Counted from the first letter of the stretch, positions 9,470 to 19,827 are shown. The stretch: DNA of 64,000 nt from Asterias rubens (GCF_902459465.1 NC_047063.1:20611685-20675684), one strand, 5' to 3'. Program-made: numbers and translations. Notes: generated by a model not told the origin, from the sequence alone.

Positions 9470-10203
9470 ATCCAAGTTTGTCAGCCAAGTATGGGATAAT
9501 AATATCCATGAATTGAAGAGGGCCATGTGGGATAACATTTTCCAGGTTGGTCAGCCAAGTATGGGATAATAATATCCTTGATTTGTAGAGAGTCATGTGA
9601 GATAACATTATCCAAGTTGGTCAGCCAAGTATGGGATAATAATATCCATGATTTGAAGATGGACATTAAGATAACATTATCCAAGTTGGTCAGCTAAGTA
9701 TGGGATAATAATATCCATGATTTGTAAAGGGTCATGTGAGATAACATTATCCGAGTTTGTCAGCCAAGTATGGGATAATAATATCCATGAATTGAAGAGG
9801 GCCATGTGGGATAACATTTTCCAGGTTCGTCAGCCAAGTATGGGATAATAATATCCATGAATTGTAGAGGGTCATGTGAGATAACATTATCCAAGTTGGT
9901 CAGCCAAGTATGGGATAATAATATCCATGATTTGTAGAGGGCCATGTGAGATAACATTATCCAAGTTGGTCAGCCAAGTATGGGATAATAATATCCATGA
10001 TTTGTAGAGGGCCATGTGAGATAACATTATCCGAGTTTGTCAGCCAAGTATGGGATAATAATATCCATGATTTGTAGAGGGCCATGTGAGATAATATTAT
10101 CCAAGTTGGTCAGCCAAGTATGGGACAATAATATCCATGATTTGTAGAGGGCCATTGAGATAGCATTATCCAAGTTTGTCAGCCGGGTATGGGATAATAA
10201 TAA
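9470..10203. repeat. 70 bp minisatellite, about ten units
   Basis: Repeats of about 70 bp, each with GTCAGCCAAGTATGGGATAA, TAATATCCATGATTTGTAGA and GGGCCATGTGAGATAACATT. Units vary by a few substitutions and small deletions. Open frames on the minus strand over this stretch are by-products of the repeat. The array starts exactly where homology with the duplicated flank ends. Confidence 0.95.
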
Positions 10204-10339
10204 ACCCAAAGGAACCAACTTCAAAAACATTAGAAAACAACCTACAGTCAAATGGAATGAATCTGACAACACTATTGGACAAAGGCCCTCCAAAAAGATT
10301 CTGCTCTCGAAGTAAAGACCATATTATTATGACGTTTGT

Positions 10340-10660
10340 TTACAATAAGTGTGACCTTGTACATTATTTGGCTTTTCCGGCAGTCAAGATACTGCACTAT
10401 TCATGTATGGGAAAGTTGACATTTTGTGTCATCATTTCCACCTTAATCCAAGAGTTATGAAAGAAAAAGCTGAACAAGCTTTGAGATGTGCCCCTTTCAT
10501 CATATCAAAAGTTTAGAACTAAACAGTGCAATCTTCATAAAACGCAAGATTTTATGTTTTCTTCCTTTAGGCTGTGTACAAATCGTGCATGCATGAAGCC
10601 CATGCTCGGTGGCTCTTTTGTTACTATGTGAATTCACAGGTCACATCTTCTTTATGAAGG
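10340..10660 (+). repeat. Dispersed repeat, copy 1
   Basis: The same non-coding order of blocks (GTCAAGATACTGCACT, GGGAAAGTTGACATTTTGTG, CCAAGAGTTATGAAAG, ATAAGATTTTATGTTTTCTT-like, GGCTGTGTACA, GGTGGCTCTTTTGT, CACAGGTCACATC) occurs at 57715-58010 in the same orientation. No coding potential was seen. Confidence 0.7.
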
Positions 10661-11034
10661 TGTCTAAAGGCGAAACTTTCCCATTATCAGCATGTGTGTG
10701 ATCTAAGCCTCCTAAGCTAGCCCAAACCATGGAGGTAGAATAACCTCCATCCCCAAACCTAAGCAGTCTTGAAGCATGAACATGTTGCCCATTGAAGCCG
10801 CCCATTGAGTTGGTGTGACTGACAAGAACTGTGTGTCTAATTTTGTTGTATTTGTTTACTTGTTGTTTACCCAGGGGAAACCTCTCAGTGAAACACTGTT
10901 TTTCAGAGTTGCCCAGCAACTACATACACATTAAAAGTTTAAAATTGTGTTAATATAAAAATATGTTTAATTAATAAGGGAATCAATGTGTGGTGAAGAG
11001 GTTTTCAACTAGTGGTTTAATCCCAACGAGGCCT

Positions 11035-11188
11035 GCAGCCGATTTCACGAAACGCTAGGATTGATCCTATCTCGAGTTAGGACGAGTAACTCTAAGGTCT
11101 GCATGCTACAGTGTAGGGTTGGTTGGGACCCGTCTTAGGTCCTAAGATTAATCTTAAGTTAGGAAGAGTTTGGTGAAATCGACGGCTG
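11035..11188. repeat. Fold-back MITE, 'GATTTCAC...GTGAAATC' family
   Basis: The ends are GCCGATTTCACGAAACGCTA and its inverse around TTTGGTGAAATCGACGGC, with TCTCGAGTTAGGACGAGTAA and inverse TTAGGA blocks inside. Related palindromes are at 12588-12736 and 46420-46566. Confidence 0.7.
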
Positions 11189-12587
11189 GTTCTTGATAAT
11201 TTTACCGAGACGAAGTAAAACAAAAACTAGACGAAGTTAAAAAAACATCAACACATTTTTTGTCAAAAAGTAAAATAAATGCAAAATTATAACTGTTTAA
11301 TGATTTCTTTCAACACAACACCCCTCCAGTTATGAAATGGTAAGGCCCTCGGGTAAACAACTTATAAGGGAATGCTGTGCGCTTCGCGCGTATCGCGTGA
11401 TCGGTGTGGCACAACCATAGATATAGAATGGGCACAACTGTTTCAGCCATTGCTCTCGACCAATAGGTGTGAAGAAGCACATGTGCAAGCTCGCGTGGCA
11501 CGCCCATGTTTCAACACTCTTTACTGGTCATACACAAAGGTTTATACACACCCACGTGACGCACTCTCCACCAATAGCTGGCTTTGTTTGTTTGTTTGTT
11601 TGTTTGTGTTTGTGTTTGTGTTTGTTTATTTGTTTGTGTTTGTTTGTTAACCTGGTTGTTACGTGAAATTGTGTGTCTTTTTGTCTCTTGTCCTTCCAGG
11701 TTGGACTGACACACCTCTTGGTGACAGTGCAGGCACCTTTGTTAGTCCTGGCAAACCTGGATTTTTGTTGTCTTTCTGTTGTCCTCAGTCGTGTAGTACT
11801 TTGTCTTCTCTTTTACTGCCGGTCCCCCTTTTTTATATCTTGATGTATCTCCCCTTTTTATATATTAAATGTTTTTAAGAGTTTTATCCTTTACGTATAC
11901 ATTATTTGTATTTTTGTATTTTTATGTGAATTGCCAAATTAATAATAATAAATAATAATAATAATACCAGGTATAAGTGTTACTACGGTGGAAGGAAACT
12001 TTGATACTGGTGTAGGCCCAACTGACAATTAGGTACCTTGATGTATATTAGGCGTTGTGTGCATTGGTAGGGGCAAAAGTTGTCAGCAATGGTTTCGGGC
12101 TGGTTTGAACTTTTAACAGTGACAAAACAGACATAAAACTATTGTACCTTTTGATCAATTAAAACAAATTTCTTTTCGCACAAAAAGTATTATTTGCACT
12201 CGTTGTCCTGTCAATAGAGCTTAGTTACCACTTTCCTTACTGAGCATTTTTAATGAGACTGTTTTTTACAAGAGTTTTGAATGCACTATCCCATTACTAA
12301 TGTTTGCAACAGCTTTAATATTGACGATATGTGGGGACTCGGAAGTAACGGCCTGTACAGAGTGCCCCTTTAATAGTTGTGGGCCGGGGTTGTTCACTGT
12401 ACACTTTATGGAATGTCTAAACAACTTAAAGTAGTGCGTTTCTTATTATTCTAATCCATTCAAACCGTATAATAAATACTGTCGTTGATTCTGTAATCAT
12501 GTACGTATTGGGTTTACACATCACAAATTATTGTACCCAATCGTCGCACCTGGCGCATCGATAACCCAGGGGTTAGTAAAGTGATCA
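11189..12587. other. Non-coding stretch; T/G-rich microsatellite and possible LINE tail
   Basis: No gene was seen. 11578-11650 is a TTTG/TTTGTG microsatellite; open frames over it are artefacts. 11860-11967 reads like the 3' end of a non-LTR retrotransposon (TATTTTTGTATTTTTATGTG, then a TAA-type simple tail) but no reverse transcriptase remnant could be read. The rest is unique-looking sequence with no exon I can support. Confidence 0.4.
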
Positions 12588-12736
12588 GGGGTGGATTTCA
12601 CAAAGAGTTAGGACTAGTCTTATCTCGAGTTAGGACCAGTTACTCGTCCTAACTGAGGACTATCCATGCAATTTGTGTATCTCCTGTGACTAGTCCTAAG
12701 TTAGGACTGGTCCTAACTCTTTGTGAAATCGACCCC
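12588..12736. repeat. Fold-back MITE, 'GATTTCACAAAGAGTTAGGA' family
   Basis: Ends GGGGTGGATTTCACAAAGAG and the inverse CTCTTTGTGAAATCGACCCC. The inner arms repeat TTAGGACTAGTC-type blocks in both directions. About 149 bp in total, almost entirely self-complementary. Confidence 0.85.
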
Positions 12737-13518
12737 AGTCCACTGTGGGTCATTATGCGCCAGGGCACTATTGGGGTGGAGTTCATGACTCCGGTCCTAA
12801 TATGATTCATGTGCTCTCTTCTTGACAGGGCATTGTGTCCGAAATATTTTTGGAGGAAATAATATTATTTGTTGATTGTCGATGTGCAATTGGTGTAAAT
12901 GGCGTTGTATTGCCCTATAAAGGCGCGAGGTGCCGGTACTGACGTACATGTAGCTCAAGTCACTCAGGTATAAACCTTTGATATTTGGCTATCTGGATGA
13001 TTGGATGATGATTTGATGGACAAGAACAACAATACATTATGGGAGATTTGGGGTCCCCTTCATCCTACTGAGTATACCTCAGAGAGTTTGCTGCCCCCTG
13101 CTGGAGAAATCCATCTGATCACCTATTGCTATACTCCAGGGTCCCTTCGTAAGGATCGATACATAAACACAAGTTTTCTAACTATTATATTCAGTTTCCA
13201 ACCTTTACAAAAAGATGCACAGAATGCTTCCGCAAGTTCCAAGTAACTAAGTAAAGGGGAGTTTTTTGTTGCCCGAGGTATCCAATGACCTCCATGCTAT
13301 CTAGCACGCCAGTATTCTTATACACCCTACTTTGATTGAATATGACTAATTTCAGTGCTGGTAAAGCTATTCTTTTACTCCCCCGGAGAACTTCCTCACA
13401 CACTATTTTATCTACTCTTGGCTGGGAGTTTTTAAGTGCCAGGAGAAGTTTTCACTTAAACATTAGTATATAAAAGTCCTACTTCCACACTGCTTCCTCA
13501 ACTTTGTAATGTTTTTAA

Positions 13519-13574
13519 AGGACCACGTTGCCTTGGATCTGTCGAGTTGGTCTTTGAAAATCGTTCTGTAACTA
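13519..13574 (+). repeat. Truncated MITE end directly in front of the nuclease exon
   Basis: TTAAAGGACCACGTTGCCTT, then GGATCTGTCGAGTTGGTC and TTTGAAAATCGTT, match the terminal 55 bp of the fold-back family seen complete at 32698-33087. Only one end is present, and it stops within a few bases of the acceptor of the next exon. Confidence 0.75.
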
Positions 13575-13580
13575 TTTGAG

Positions 13581-14702
13581 GGTTACTTTGGCCGTGTCTT
13601 ATACACCGGTGACTGCCGCTATGATCCAGCGACTTTTCCTGCATCATTTCTTAGGTCGGAGCGGCCTGTGGATCGATTATATCTTGACAATACTTTCAAC
13701 AACCCGAGGTGTAAATTCCCCAGTCGAGCCTGCTGTAAGAAGAAAATAATGGAGATCCTTGGTGACCATCCCGAGCATGAAATCGTTCTTGCCGTCTACA
13801 CCTTAGGAAAGGAGGATCTTCTTGTGGACATAGCTCTAGCTCTTCAAACACGCGTAGTGGTCGGCCAATCTCGGATGAACATGCTGCAACTGTTAGAGTT
13901 ACGGGATGTATTCACAACCAATGAAAACGAGGGGCGGGTGCGACTTGTCCGCAGACAAGCAATCAGCAGGAAAAACATGACTAAATGGAATGCAGAAGCC
14001 CCGACTATTGCGATCATCCCTTCTGGACTCTTCTCAATACTCGATGGCAAGCCCTACGCTAACCAACAAGATGTTTTTATAGTTCCATACTCTGATCACT
14101 CGTCATACCCCGAACTGCAGGAGTTTGTCTCAAGGGTGTGTCCACGCGCCATCTACCCAATTGTCAGAGATTCAAATTTAATGAACTCAAATTGCTCAGT
14201 CGCAGACATGCACAACTTTGGTAAATTTTTAGACCGGTCCCCCATTAAGCAGTTTGATATTCCCCCGACAGTTCAACATTACATGTCTACTGATTTGTCT
14301 AATCCAACTTCGGTCGTTGGATTTTGTAAGAAGTTCATCAACTTGAAGAGAGTTAAGAGTAGCAATCCAAGATGCAATCATGCTAAGGGAGTTGTGTTTG
14401 AGGATAATCGTGATGTAGATGAAGAGACGGACGGAGAACCGAAGGAGGAGGCGACCAGATCACCAATCTCTCCAAGCAAGACTCAATGTCAAGTTGAAAA
14501 GCAAGAACAGCAAGTCGATGAAAATGAAAACCACAGCATCCTTAAAATGTCTTCCTCTAAAGCCTTCAGAACAACTGAAAGTGTCAGCGAGCAAAAGGAC
14601 GAAGGGTTGAAGAACTCTTTGGAGGAGGAGAGATACACTGCTGTAGGGATTGCTGGTAACTATTTGCTAACGAATGTTAGGGACGACAGGCTGGTAGAAT
14701 AA
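13581..14702 (+). CDS. DCLRE1B: DNA cross-link repair 5' exonuclease Apollo-like, last exon (5' exons not found)
   Basis: The frame opens behind an AG at 13579-13580 as GYFGRVLYTGDCRYDP and runs 373 residues to a TAA. It holds the second half of the metallo-beta-lactamase fold (TGDCR, D11, motif 4) and the beta-CASP region: LYLDNTF (D36, motif A), YTLGKEDLL, and VPYSDHSSYPEL (H173, motif B), followed by a valine-containing strand (motif C). This is the SNM1/Apollo signature. The C-terminal part is disordered and acidic, and ends with NYLLTNV (Y361), aligned with the YLLTP motif by which vertebrate Apollo binds the TRF2 TRFH domain at telomeres. The HxHxDH-bearing N-terminal exons could not be found upstream in this window, and the acceptor is weak and abuts a MITE. 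It may be a 5'-truncated or rearranged copy. A single in-frame stop separates it from another 271-codon open frame. Confidence 0.85.
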   Translation, partial: GYFGRVLYTGDCRYDPATFPASFLRSERPVDRLYLDNTFNNPRCKFPSRACCKKKIMEILGDHPEHEIVLAVYTLGKEDLLVDIALALQTRVVVGQSRMNMLQLLELRDVFTTNENEGRVRLVRRQAISRKNMTKWNAEAPTIAIIPSGLFSILDGKPYANQQDVFIVPYSDHSSYPELQEFVSRVCPRAIYPIVRDSNLMNSNCSVADMHNFGKFLDRSPIKQFDIPPTVQHYMSTDLSNPTSVVGFCKKFINLKRVKSSNPRCNHAKGVVFEDNRDVDEETDGEPKEEATRSPISPSKTQCQVEKQEQQVDENENHSILKMSSSKAFRTTESVSEQKDEGLKNSLEEERYTAVGIAGNYLLTNVRDDRLVE

Positions 14703-14714
14703 AAAACAAGTAAA

Positions 14715-15530
14715 ATGCTAAGTCAATCCAGCAGAGAGCCTACCACTAGTCTCTGCCCCAACTTGGACAAGATGAAAACCAATTTGTCATCAGGGAAGAA
14801 AGATCTTGTTAACAAAAAGAGGAAACGGACATCGATGGAAGAAGAAAACTCATCCAGGCTGGGTCAGGATGATGTATTAATCCAGACCATGTCTAGTAAG
14901 AGGTCGAGAACTCTTCCACCTTCATTTGTGGCCACCCCTACAACTACAATAAAACAATCCTCCGGTGTGAAACTTCAGCCGCCAAAGTTGTCGTCATCCT
15001 CAGTAATAACTGAATTTTTCCAGAGAGTGAACCCGCAAACCCAACCAACGGACAAATTAGACAGAGTCTTGGTTGGTTCTAAACAAACTTCATGTAATGC
15101 AAACGTCACCTCACTACTCGGCGAAGGAAAATCAAGAACTATGGAACAAAATCTGATTTCTACAGTCCGCAAACCTAATCATGACAGTGAATCCACAAAA
15201 ATGTCTTTCAATAAATCAAAATCAAGTCAGAACATTATGCCAATTTCATACAAGCAACACAGTGGCAAACCAAAACTGAACCCAGTCAGTACATTAAATG
15301 ATAAAGAAAAGGCACTAGACAGGTTGACCCCTTCGCAACAAACGAAACGCAACTCTGAAAGAGGAACCTCCCCTTGTCACTGTTCACTAAAATTCCATCC
15401 TTCACAGGCCCCCTTCAACCATGTGGTTGTTATGAAACGAAAGCATACAAAAGACATCTCTGAATTGCAGAAGAGGACAAAACTGACTGCAGCTTTGGAC
15501 AAATTCATTTCAAATCACTTGGGATCATAA
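14715..15530 (+). CDS. In-frame continuation downstream of the Apollo stop codon
   Basis: It lies in the same reading frame as the Apollo exon; only one TAA (14700-14702) and four sense codons separate the two. 271 codons are open, rich in Ser, Lys, Gln and Thr, with KKRKR (34-38, NLS-like), SKRSR, a PIP-box-like SSVITEFF (95-102, without the usual Gln) and a lysine-rich C-terminus ending KFISNHLGS. The composition is that of a disordered nuclear tail, and a random frame this long is unlikely in AT-rich DNA. Options: an extended C-terminus cut off by a recent nonsense mutation, stop-codon readthrough, or a separate initiation at the ATG at 14715. AATAAA overlaps the stop (14698-14703). Confidence 0.5.
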   Translation: MLSQSSREPTTSLCPNLDKMKTNLSSGKKDLVNKKRKRTSMEEENSSRLGQDDVLIQTMSSKRSRTLPPSFVATPTTTIKQSSGVKLQPPKLSSSSVITEFFQRVNPQTQPTDKLDRVLVGSKQTSCNANVTSLLGEGKSRTMEQNLISTVRKPNHDSESTKMSFNKSKSSQNIMPISYKQHSGKPKLNPVSTLNDKEKALDRLTPSQQTKRNSERGTSPCHCSLKFHPSQAPFNHVVVMKRKHTKDISELQKRTKLTAALDKFISNHLGS

Positions 15531-15950
15531 TCAACCAAATCAGTCGTTGAATCAAAAGTGCAGGATTAGGATTACCTGTCCTAAAAAAATCACTTTACAA
15601 ATTCTCTAGAGAAATAATTTTCTGTTTGAAATACTCATGCTGTATGCTTTTTTTTTGAAAGGGCAAAGGGCACCAAGGCATTTTCTCCGTAGGTAAAGGG
15701 CACCCTATGAGAAAATTGTAAATTTTTAATTTATACTGGGGCATTTCAAGGGCACCAGTAGACAATCGCCTTCATTGCCTCGGTGAAGTACTGTAGCAGC
15801 CATGGATACAACAAAAGTTGAAGGTTTCGATGATTAGAAAAAGGGCTACCAATAGGTTTTCCCTGTCAATTTCAACAAAACATAATTCAGTTTATTGGCA
15901 AGGATTCAAGTTCACGCTCGTTTCCCAACGTGTAGTGTACTAGTTTACAT

Positions 15951-16288
15951 TAAAGCCATTGGACACTTCGTGTATCACAATTTATATATAAAATAACAAA
16001 CCTGTGAAAATTTAGGCTCAATCGGTCATCGTATTCGGGAGAAAATAACGGGGAAACCCACCCTTGTTTCCGCACGTTTCGCCGTGTCATGACATGTGTT
16101 TACAGTAAATCCGTAATTCTCGCTATCGAGATTTGATAATTATTTTAATGTTTTCTCAAAACGTAAACCATTTCATGGAATAATATTTCAAGAGAAGTCT
16201 TTCACCATTACCTTCTGTAAACCCTGTAAGTTATTTGTAATTCTGTGTGAACTTTTAATTGTTTGTTCTGTTCAGAAAGTGTCTTTAA
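15951..16288. repeat. MITE-like repeat, 'AAAGCCATTGGACAC' family (inverted copy)
   Basis: TTAAAGCCATTGGACACTTC at the left and CAGAAAGTGTCTTTAAGG at the right; the middle has the inverse of the blocks seen at 1941-2293 (ACACATGTCATGACA, CGATATCGAGAATTACGG-like). Non-coding. A Z-type MITE end (GGGACATGTTGCCTTTGATC) follows at 16288-16335. Confidence 0.7.
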
Positions 16289-16599
16289 GGGACATGTTGC
16301 CTTTGATCGGGCGAGTTGGTTTTTCGATCAGAAAGATGTAGGCATGGACGAGACGGGAGGCATGCTACCGGGCGCAGAGACGCTCCCATTAATTACAGCC
16401 AAACAAATTTCAGAATGTCAAGCCCAACTTCGTTTGGTGTCAATGTTGTTGATTTTCCTGAAGATGATTTTCGTTCCCTTTTAATTGGTTTTCTAATATC
16501 AATATTATAAGTGGCTGTGATGGCTGGCTCCTCAAACACGGATGTTATGTTTCTCTGACAAAGCGAGTTATCACAAGGTCCAACCAGATGTCCGTGGTT

Positions 16600-16763
16600 G
16601 TATGTGTAATAGTCTTGGTTCCAAGAGCATTGGTGTTGCGCGGTCACACACAACCAACGTTCCGATCTATGCAAGGCAAAAACTGTACACGCTTGTAATG
16701 AACGAACGCTAGGGGGCGCTCTGTTTCTCTGATTTAGATCTCACCATGGTCTTGGATATTTGC
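16600..16763. repeat. Left arm of a spaced inverted repeat pair
   Basis: Contains TAGTCTTGGTTCCAAGAGCA, TTGCGCGGTCACAC, GTACACGCTTGTAATGAACG and GGGGGCGCTCTGTTTCTCTG. The inverse of this order is at 19218-19404, about 2.45 kb away. Either two MITE copies in opposite orientation or the ends of one larger, rearranged element. Confidence 0.65.
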
Positions 16764-16984
16764 AACGACGGGTCTTAACTTTTTTATTGTTTTTCGGCAA
16801 ATCTCCCCCGACTTTCCGGTGGAGCCAATCAGAGGCTGCGTAGCGGTTGGCTCATGAATAATAATCAGTGTTGTGCATGCAGTGTACAATGCATAAAGTG
16901 CGTTGCATGACCTTTGCTATACTCTGCATGTGTGTGTGGGTTTACGTTTTTTATCGGAGTATATTTACATCCAGATCAGTAGGA

Positions 16985-17050
16985 TTTGAAAATTTGCATG
17001 GTGGAAATACGATATAGAATTAAGGTTTGCGGTAACACCACAAACCTTTC
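16985..17050 (+). repeat. Conserved 55 bp motif ending GGTTTGCGGTAACAC, copy 1
   Basis: GGATTTGAAAATTTGCATGG, TGGAAATACGATATAGAA, GGTTTGCGGTAACACC. The same motif recurs at 18885-18945 (+) and 50565-50625 (inverted). It is much better conserved than its surroundings, so it is probably a functional end of a repeat family I do not recognise. Confidence 0.5.
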
Positions 17051-17379
17051 TATTAATATCCAGATACAGACTTCTGCATTGCCATGATGCAGTTTGAAAT
17101 GCGATCGTGGGGTTATGATCCCGACGTGTCAGGGCCCAATTTCACGAAGCCTGTAATTGGCACAACAATTTGCTTAGCACAAAATAGTATTGCTTAGCAG
17201 AAACTGGTTACTGAACCAACTTTTAATTAAATTTGAAATGTTGTAGACTTGTGGCTAGTGCCCAACTAAATTTTTGGGTAGTAAAGAAATTGTGTACAGT
17301 ATTTTCTGCCAAACAGAAAACTGGTGGGCCCTGTAGTGTTATTCACAGTGAAAGATGTTTAATCTTTGGGGAAGGAAAT

Positions 17380-17905
17380 CTTGAGGGATTCAAAAGCGTC
17401 CTTTTGAGAACGTATTTTGAAACGTAAGCGTAGCTGCAGATCTTGGAACGTAAGCATAGCTTGACTCGGGATTGAAAGCGTACCTTTTGATAATATAGCG
17501 TAACCTAAACGTATCTTGGAGTGTATATAAGCGTAGCTGCGTAGCTTGGAACAAAACAATATCTTTTGGAGCGTAAGCATATCTTGGAACGTAAACGTAG
17601 CTGCGTATCTTAAAACGTAAGCGTAACCTCACATGGGATTGAAAGCGTACCTTTTGATACTATAGCGTAACTTGAAGGAACGTAAGCGTAGCATCTTGGA
17701 ATGTAAACGTAGCTGCGTATCTTGGAACGTAAGCGCAGCTTGACTCGGGCTTGAAAACGTACCTTTTGATATTATAGTGTAACTTGAAGGAACGTAGACT
17801 TAAGCGTATCTTGGAGCGTAAACATAGACGAGTAGCTGCGTAGCTTGGAACGTAACCATATAATATCTTTTGGAATGTAGTCGTAACCATATCTTTTGGA
17901 ACAAC
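17380..17905. repeat. Degenerate minisatellite (GTAGCTGCGTATCTTGGAAC units)
   Basis: Irregular units built from CTTGGAACGTAAGCGTA, GTAGCTGCGTA, GACTCGGGATTGAAAGCGTA and CCTTTTGATA. ACGTAAGCGTA is itself close to palindromic. Open frames on the minus strand here are repeat artefacts. Confidence 0.8.
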
Positions 17906-17944
17906 TCATGAGAAATTGTGAATTTTGATTGCTTGTAGAGTGGC

Positions 17945-18050
17945 GACTACTGCTATAGCTCAGTTGGTTAATCGTGCGGCTAAGACTACGTACTATAAAA
18001 GTAGTTGTGATCAAATTCCTGCTTGGTATAACCACTTTTGTCGCTCATGA
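17945..18050 (+). repeat. Degenerate tRNA-like SINE head
   Basis: CTATAGCTCAGTTGGTTAAT matches an A box and GATCAAATTCC a B box, 50 bases apart, followed by TGGTATAACCACTTTTGTCG. It looks like the head of an old tRNA-derived SINE. The stems are not intact, so not called as a tRNA gene. Confidence 0.45.
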
Positions 18051-18879
18051 CTATTCACAAAAACTTTTTACAAAACACAATCATGCAGACGTCAGTGACA
18101 CAATCTTTCAATCATTTCAGATGCCCCTTCGGCAAACAATATGTCACGATGCATCTGGGGCAACGGGAGTTAGTTTCGCGACTAATATCGAAGTCGCAGT
18201 TATTTGAGGCGACTATAGTCCGGTCATAAATTACACTAGTTGCCCAATTTAATCATTACCTCAAAAATAACTCTTCATTCACAGAATTAAAAAGTAATAC
18301 TTTGTTTGACAAAATTATGCTTTGAGGGAATTTTGTTTTATCATTATTTTTATTTCATTTTAATTTTTTGTGACGTTTTGACATCATCAACATTACCTGA
18401 AAACTCATAACAAAAAGAAATTAGGTGGCCATGAAACAAAATGGAGCATATTGGAACGTTGCGATCATAAGAAAAAACGGATTCGACACCCGCAAGCTGG
18501 GAGTTCATAGCGCCCGGGATAACACCTCCAACCCCCACGAGACACGGCATGGGCGGTACGTGATATTCCACAAGGCTTACGTTCCGATTGCTCCGCGCCG
18601 TGGGGCCACAAGCGTCCGTTACACGGACTCTCTGAATGCTAATCTTATGTTCAATTTTTGACCATTATTTACGATTTCAAATCGTCACGTATCCATAATC
18701 TGAATAGGTAGTTATAAAATACTTGAAATTTCACTGTTTTCCTTTTAATAGGCCTAATGACCACGGAATCACTTTGAGCAAAGATTATTAAAAATAGAGC
18801 GCTGATCATATTGACCTTTGACTCGATCTAGTTTGAATAGTCATCTTCAATTCGTCACGTGATATGAATATTGCATACA

Positions 18880-19170
18880 TATATAGGATTTGAGGCATTG
18901 CATGGTGAGGTATCAATGTATATTTGGTTTGCGGTAACACCATGTGTGTATCTACTTGCCAGGTAGAGTTGTTCTTAGGGAACTGTCTTGCTTTATTCTA
19001 CTGCCGTGGAGTAGATAATCGGAGGTTCGGGAGACTTCTCAGTTTTGAAAAGAACTGTCCTGCTTTTTAACTATTACCAGGGCGGATGGTATAGAAATTA
19101 GACTGGACTACTACTTTAGCTTATAGGATCGTAATTAACTGTACTGCCGCGGAGTCAGTTCTGAAATTGG
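18880..19170 (+). repeat. Multi-hairpin repeat of unknown class
   Basis: After the 55 bp motif (GGTTTGCGGTAACACCATGT) come several short stems: TCTACTGCCGTGGAGTAGA, GTTCTTAGGGAAC, AACTGTACTGCCGCGGAGTC (pairing with CAGTT) and ACCAGGGCGGATGGT. The density of stems over 250 bp suggests an RNA-structured retroelement region (for example an LTR-like or Penelope-like terminus). No hammerhead core could be read. Identification is open. Confidence 0.4.
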
Positions 19171-19217
19171 TCTCAATATTGCATACATTAAAAGTAATTT
19201 ACATAGTCTGGCCACGC

Positions 19218-19404
19218 CTTCAATTTGCAAATATCCAAGACTTGGTGAGCACAGACATGGTGAGATCCGGAAATCAGAGAAACAGAGCGCCCGCTAGCGT
19301 TCGTTCATTACAAGCGTGTACAGTTTTTGCTGTGCATAATCGGAACGTTGGTTGTGTTGTGACCGCGCAACACCAATGGTCTTGGAACCAAGACTATAAT
19401 GTGT
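19218..19404. repeat. Right arm of the spaced inverted repeat pair
   Basis: The inverse of 16600-16763: CAAATATCCAAGAC, GGTGAGATC, AATCAGAGAAACAGAGCGCC, CGTTCGTTCATTACAAGCGT, GACCGCGCAACACCAATGGT. The arms are similar but not identical. Confidence 0.65.
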
Positions 19405-19827
19405 AGCCGATGAAACAACATGTTCGGTTCGATTCGGGTCTTTTATCCCACGAGAAATGGGTCTAATTTATAGTGAGCAAAGCCTTCACAAGTCGGATAT
19501 GTTATTTCCATGAACGGAGTTTGGGATATAATGGCAATCTCTTTTGCTTGTCAATGACGCCCGCCTTAATAAATAACGCACAAAAGCATTACTCTTTTTT
19601 CCTTTGGTGCTTCACTACAGCAAAACAAAATAAGTTTGGAACTTGGGGCACTCGGCAGTATTTGAAGTATACAATTTCCTTCTTTGTATGAAAGTTTTAT
19701 TGAATTCTGACATGAAAATTCACCAATCATTAAATATCACCTTTCAGTCTTGTCAAATGGTTGTTTTGCTCTCCGTTGCACACAGAGCTATATACCGTGC
19801 ACACGATCGAACGCGCTGACAATTTTT

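Noticed and set aside
9481..10293. Several minus-strand open frames with repeated GYYYPILG-type peptides
   Set aside because: They are translations of the 70 bp minisatellite; no start context, no domain, and unit indels change the frame.
11372..11714. Frames on both strands over the TTTG repeat
   Set aside because: Low-complexity translation of a microsatellite.
12829..12890. ACAG followed by GGCATTGTGTCC as a possible Apollo exon (GHC motif)
   Set aside because: The frame continues VRNIFGGNN and soon stops; it does not match the expected NHCPGS..FLF sequence.
14694..14731. Micro-intron (GT...AG, 38 bp) that would remove the Apollo stop
   Set aside because: The length is not a multiple of three, so the downstream frame would be lost; far below normal intron size.
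17359..18035. Overlapping minus-strand frames rich in Tyr, Arg and Leu
   Set aside because: By-products of the GTAGCTGCGTA minisatellite.
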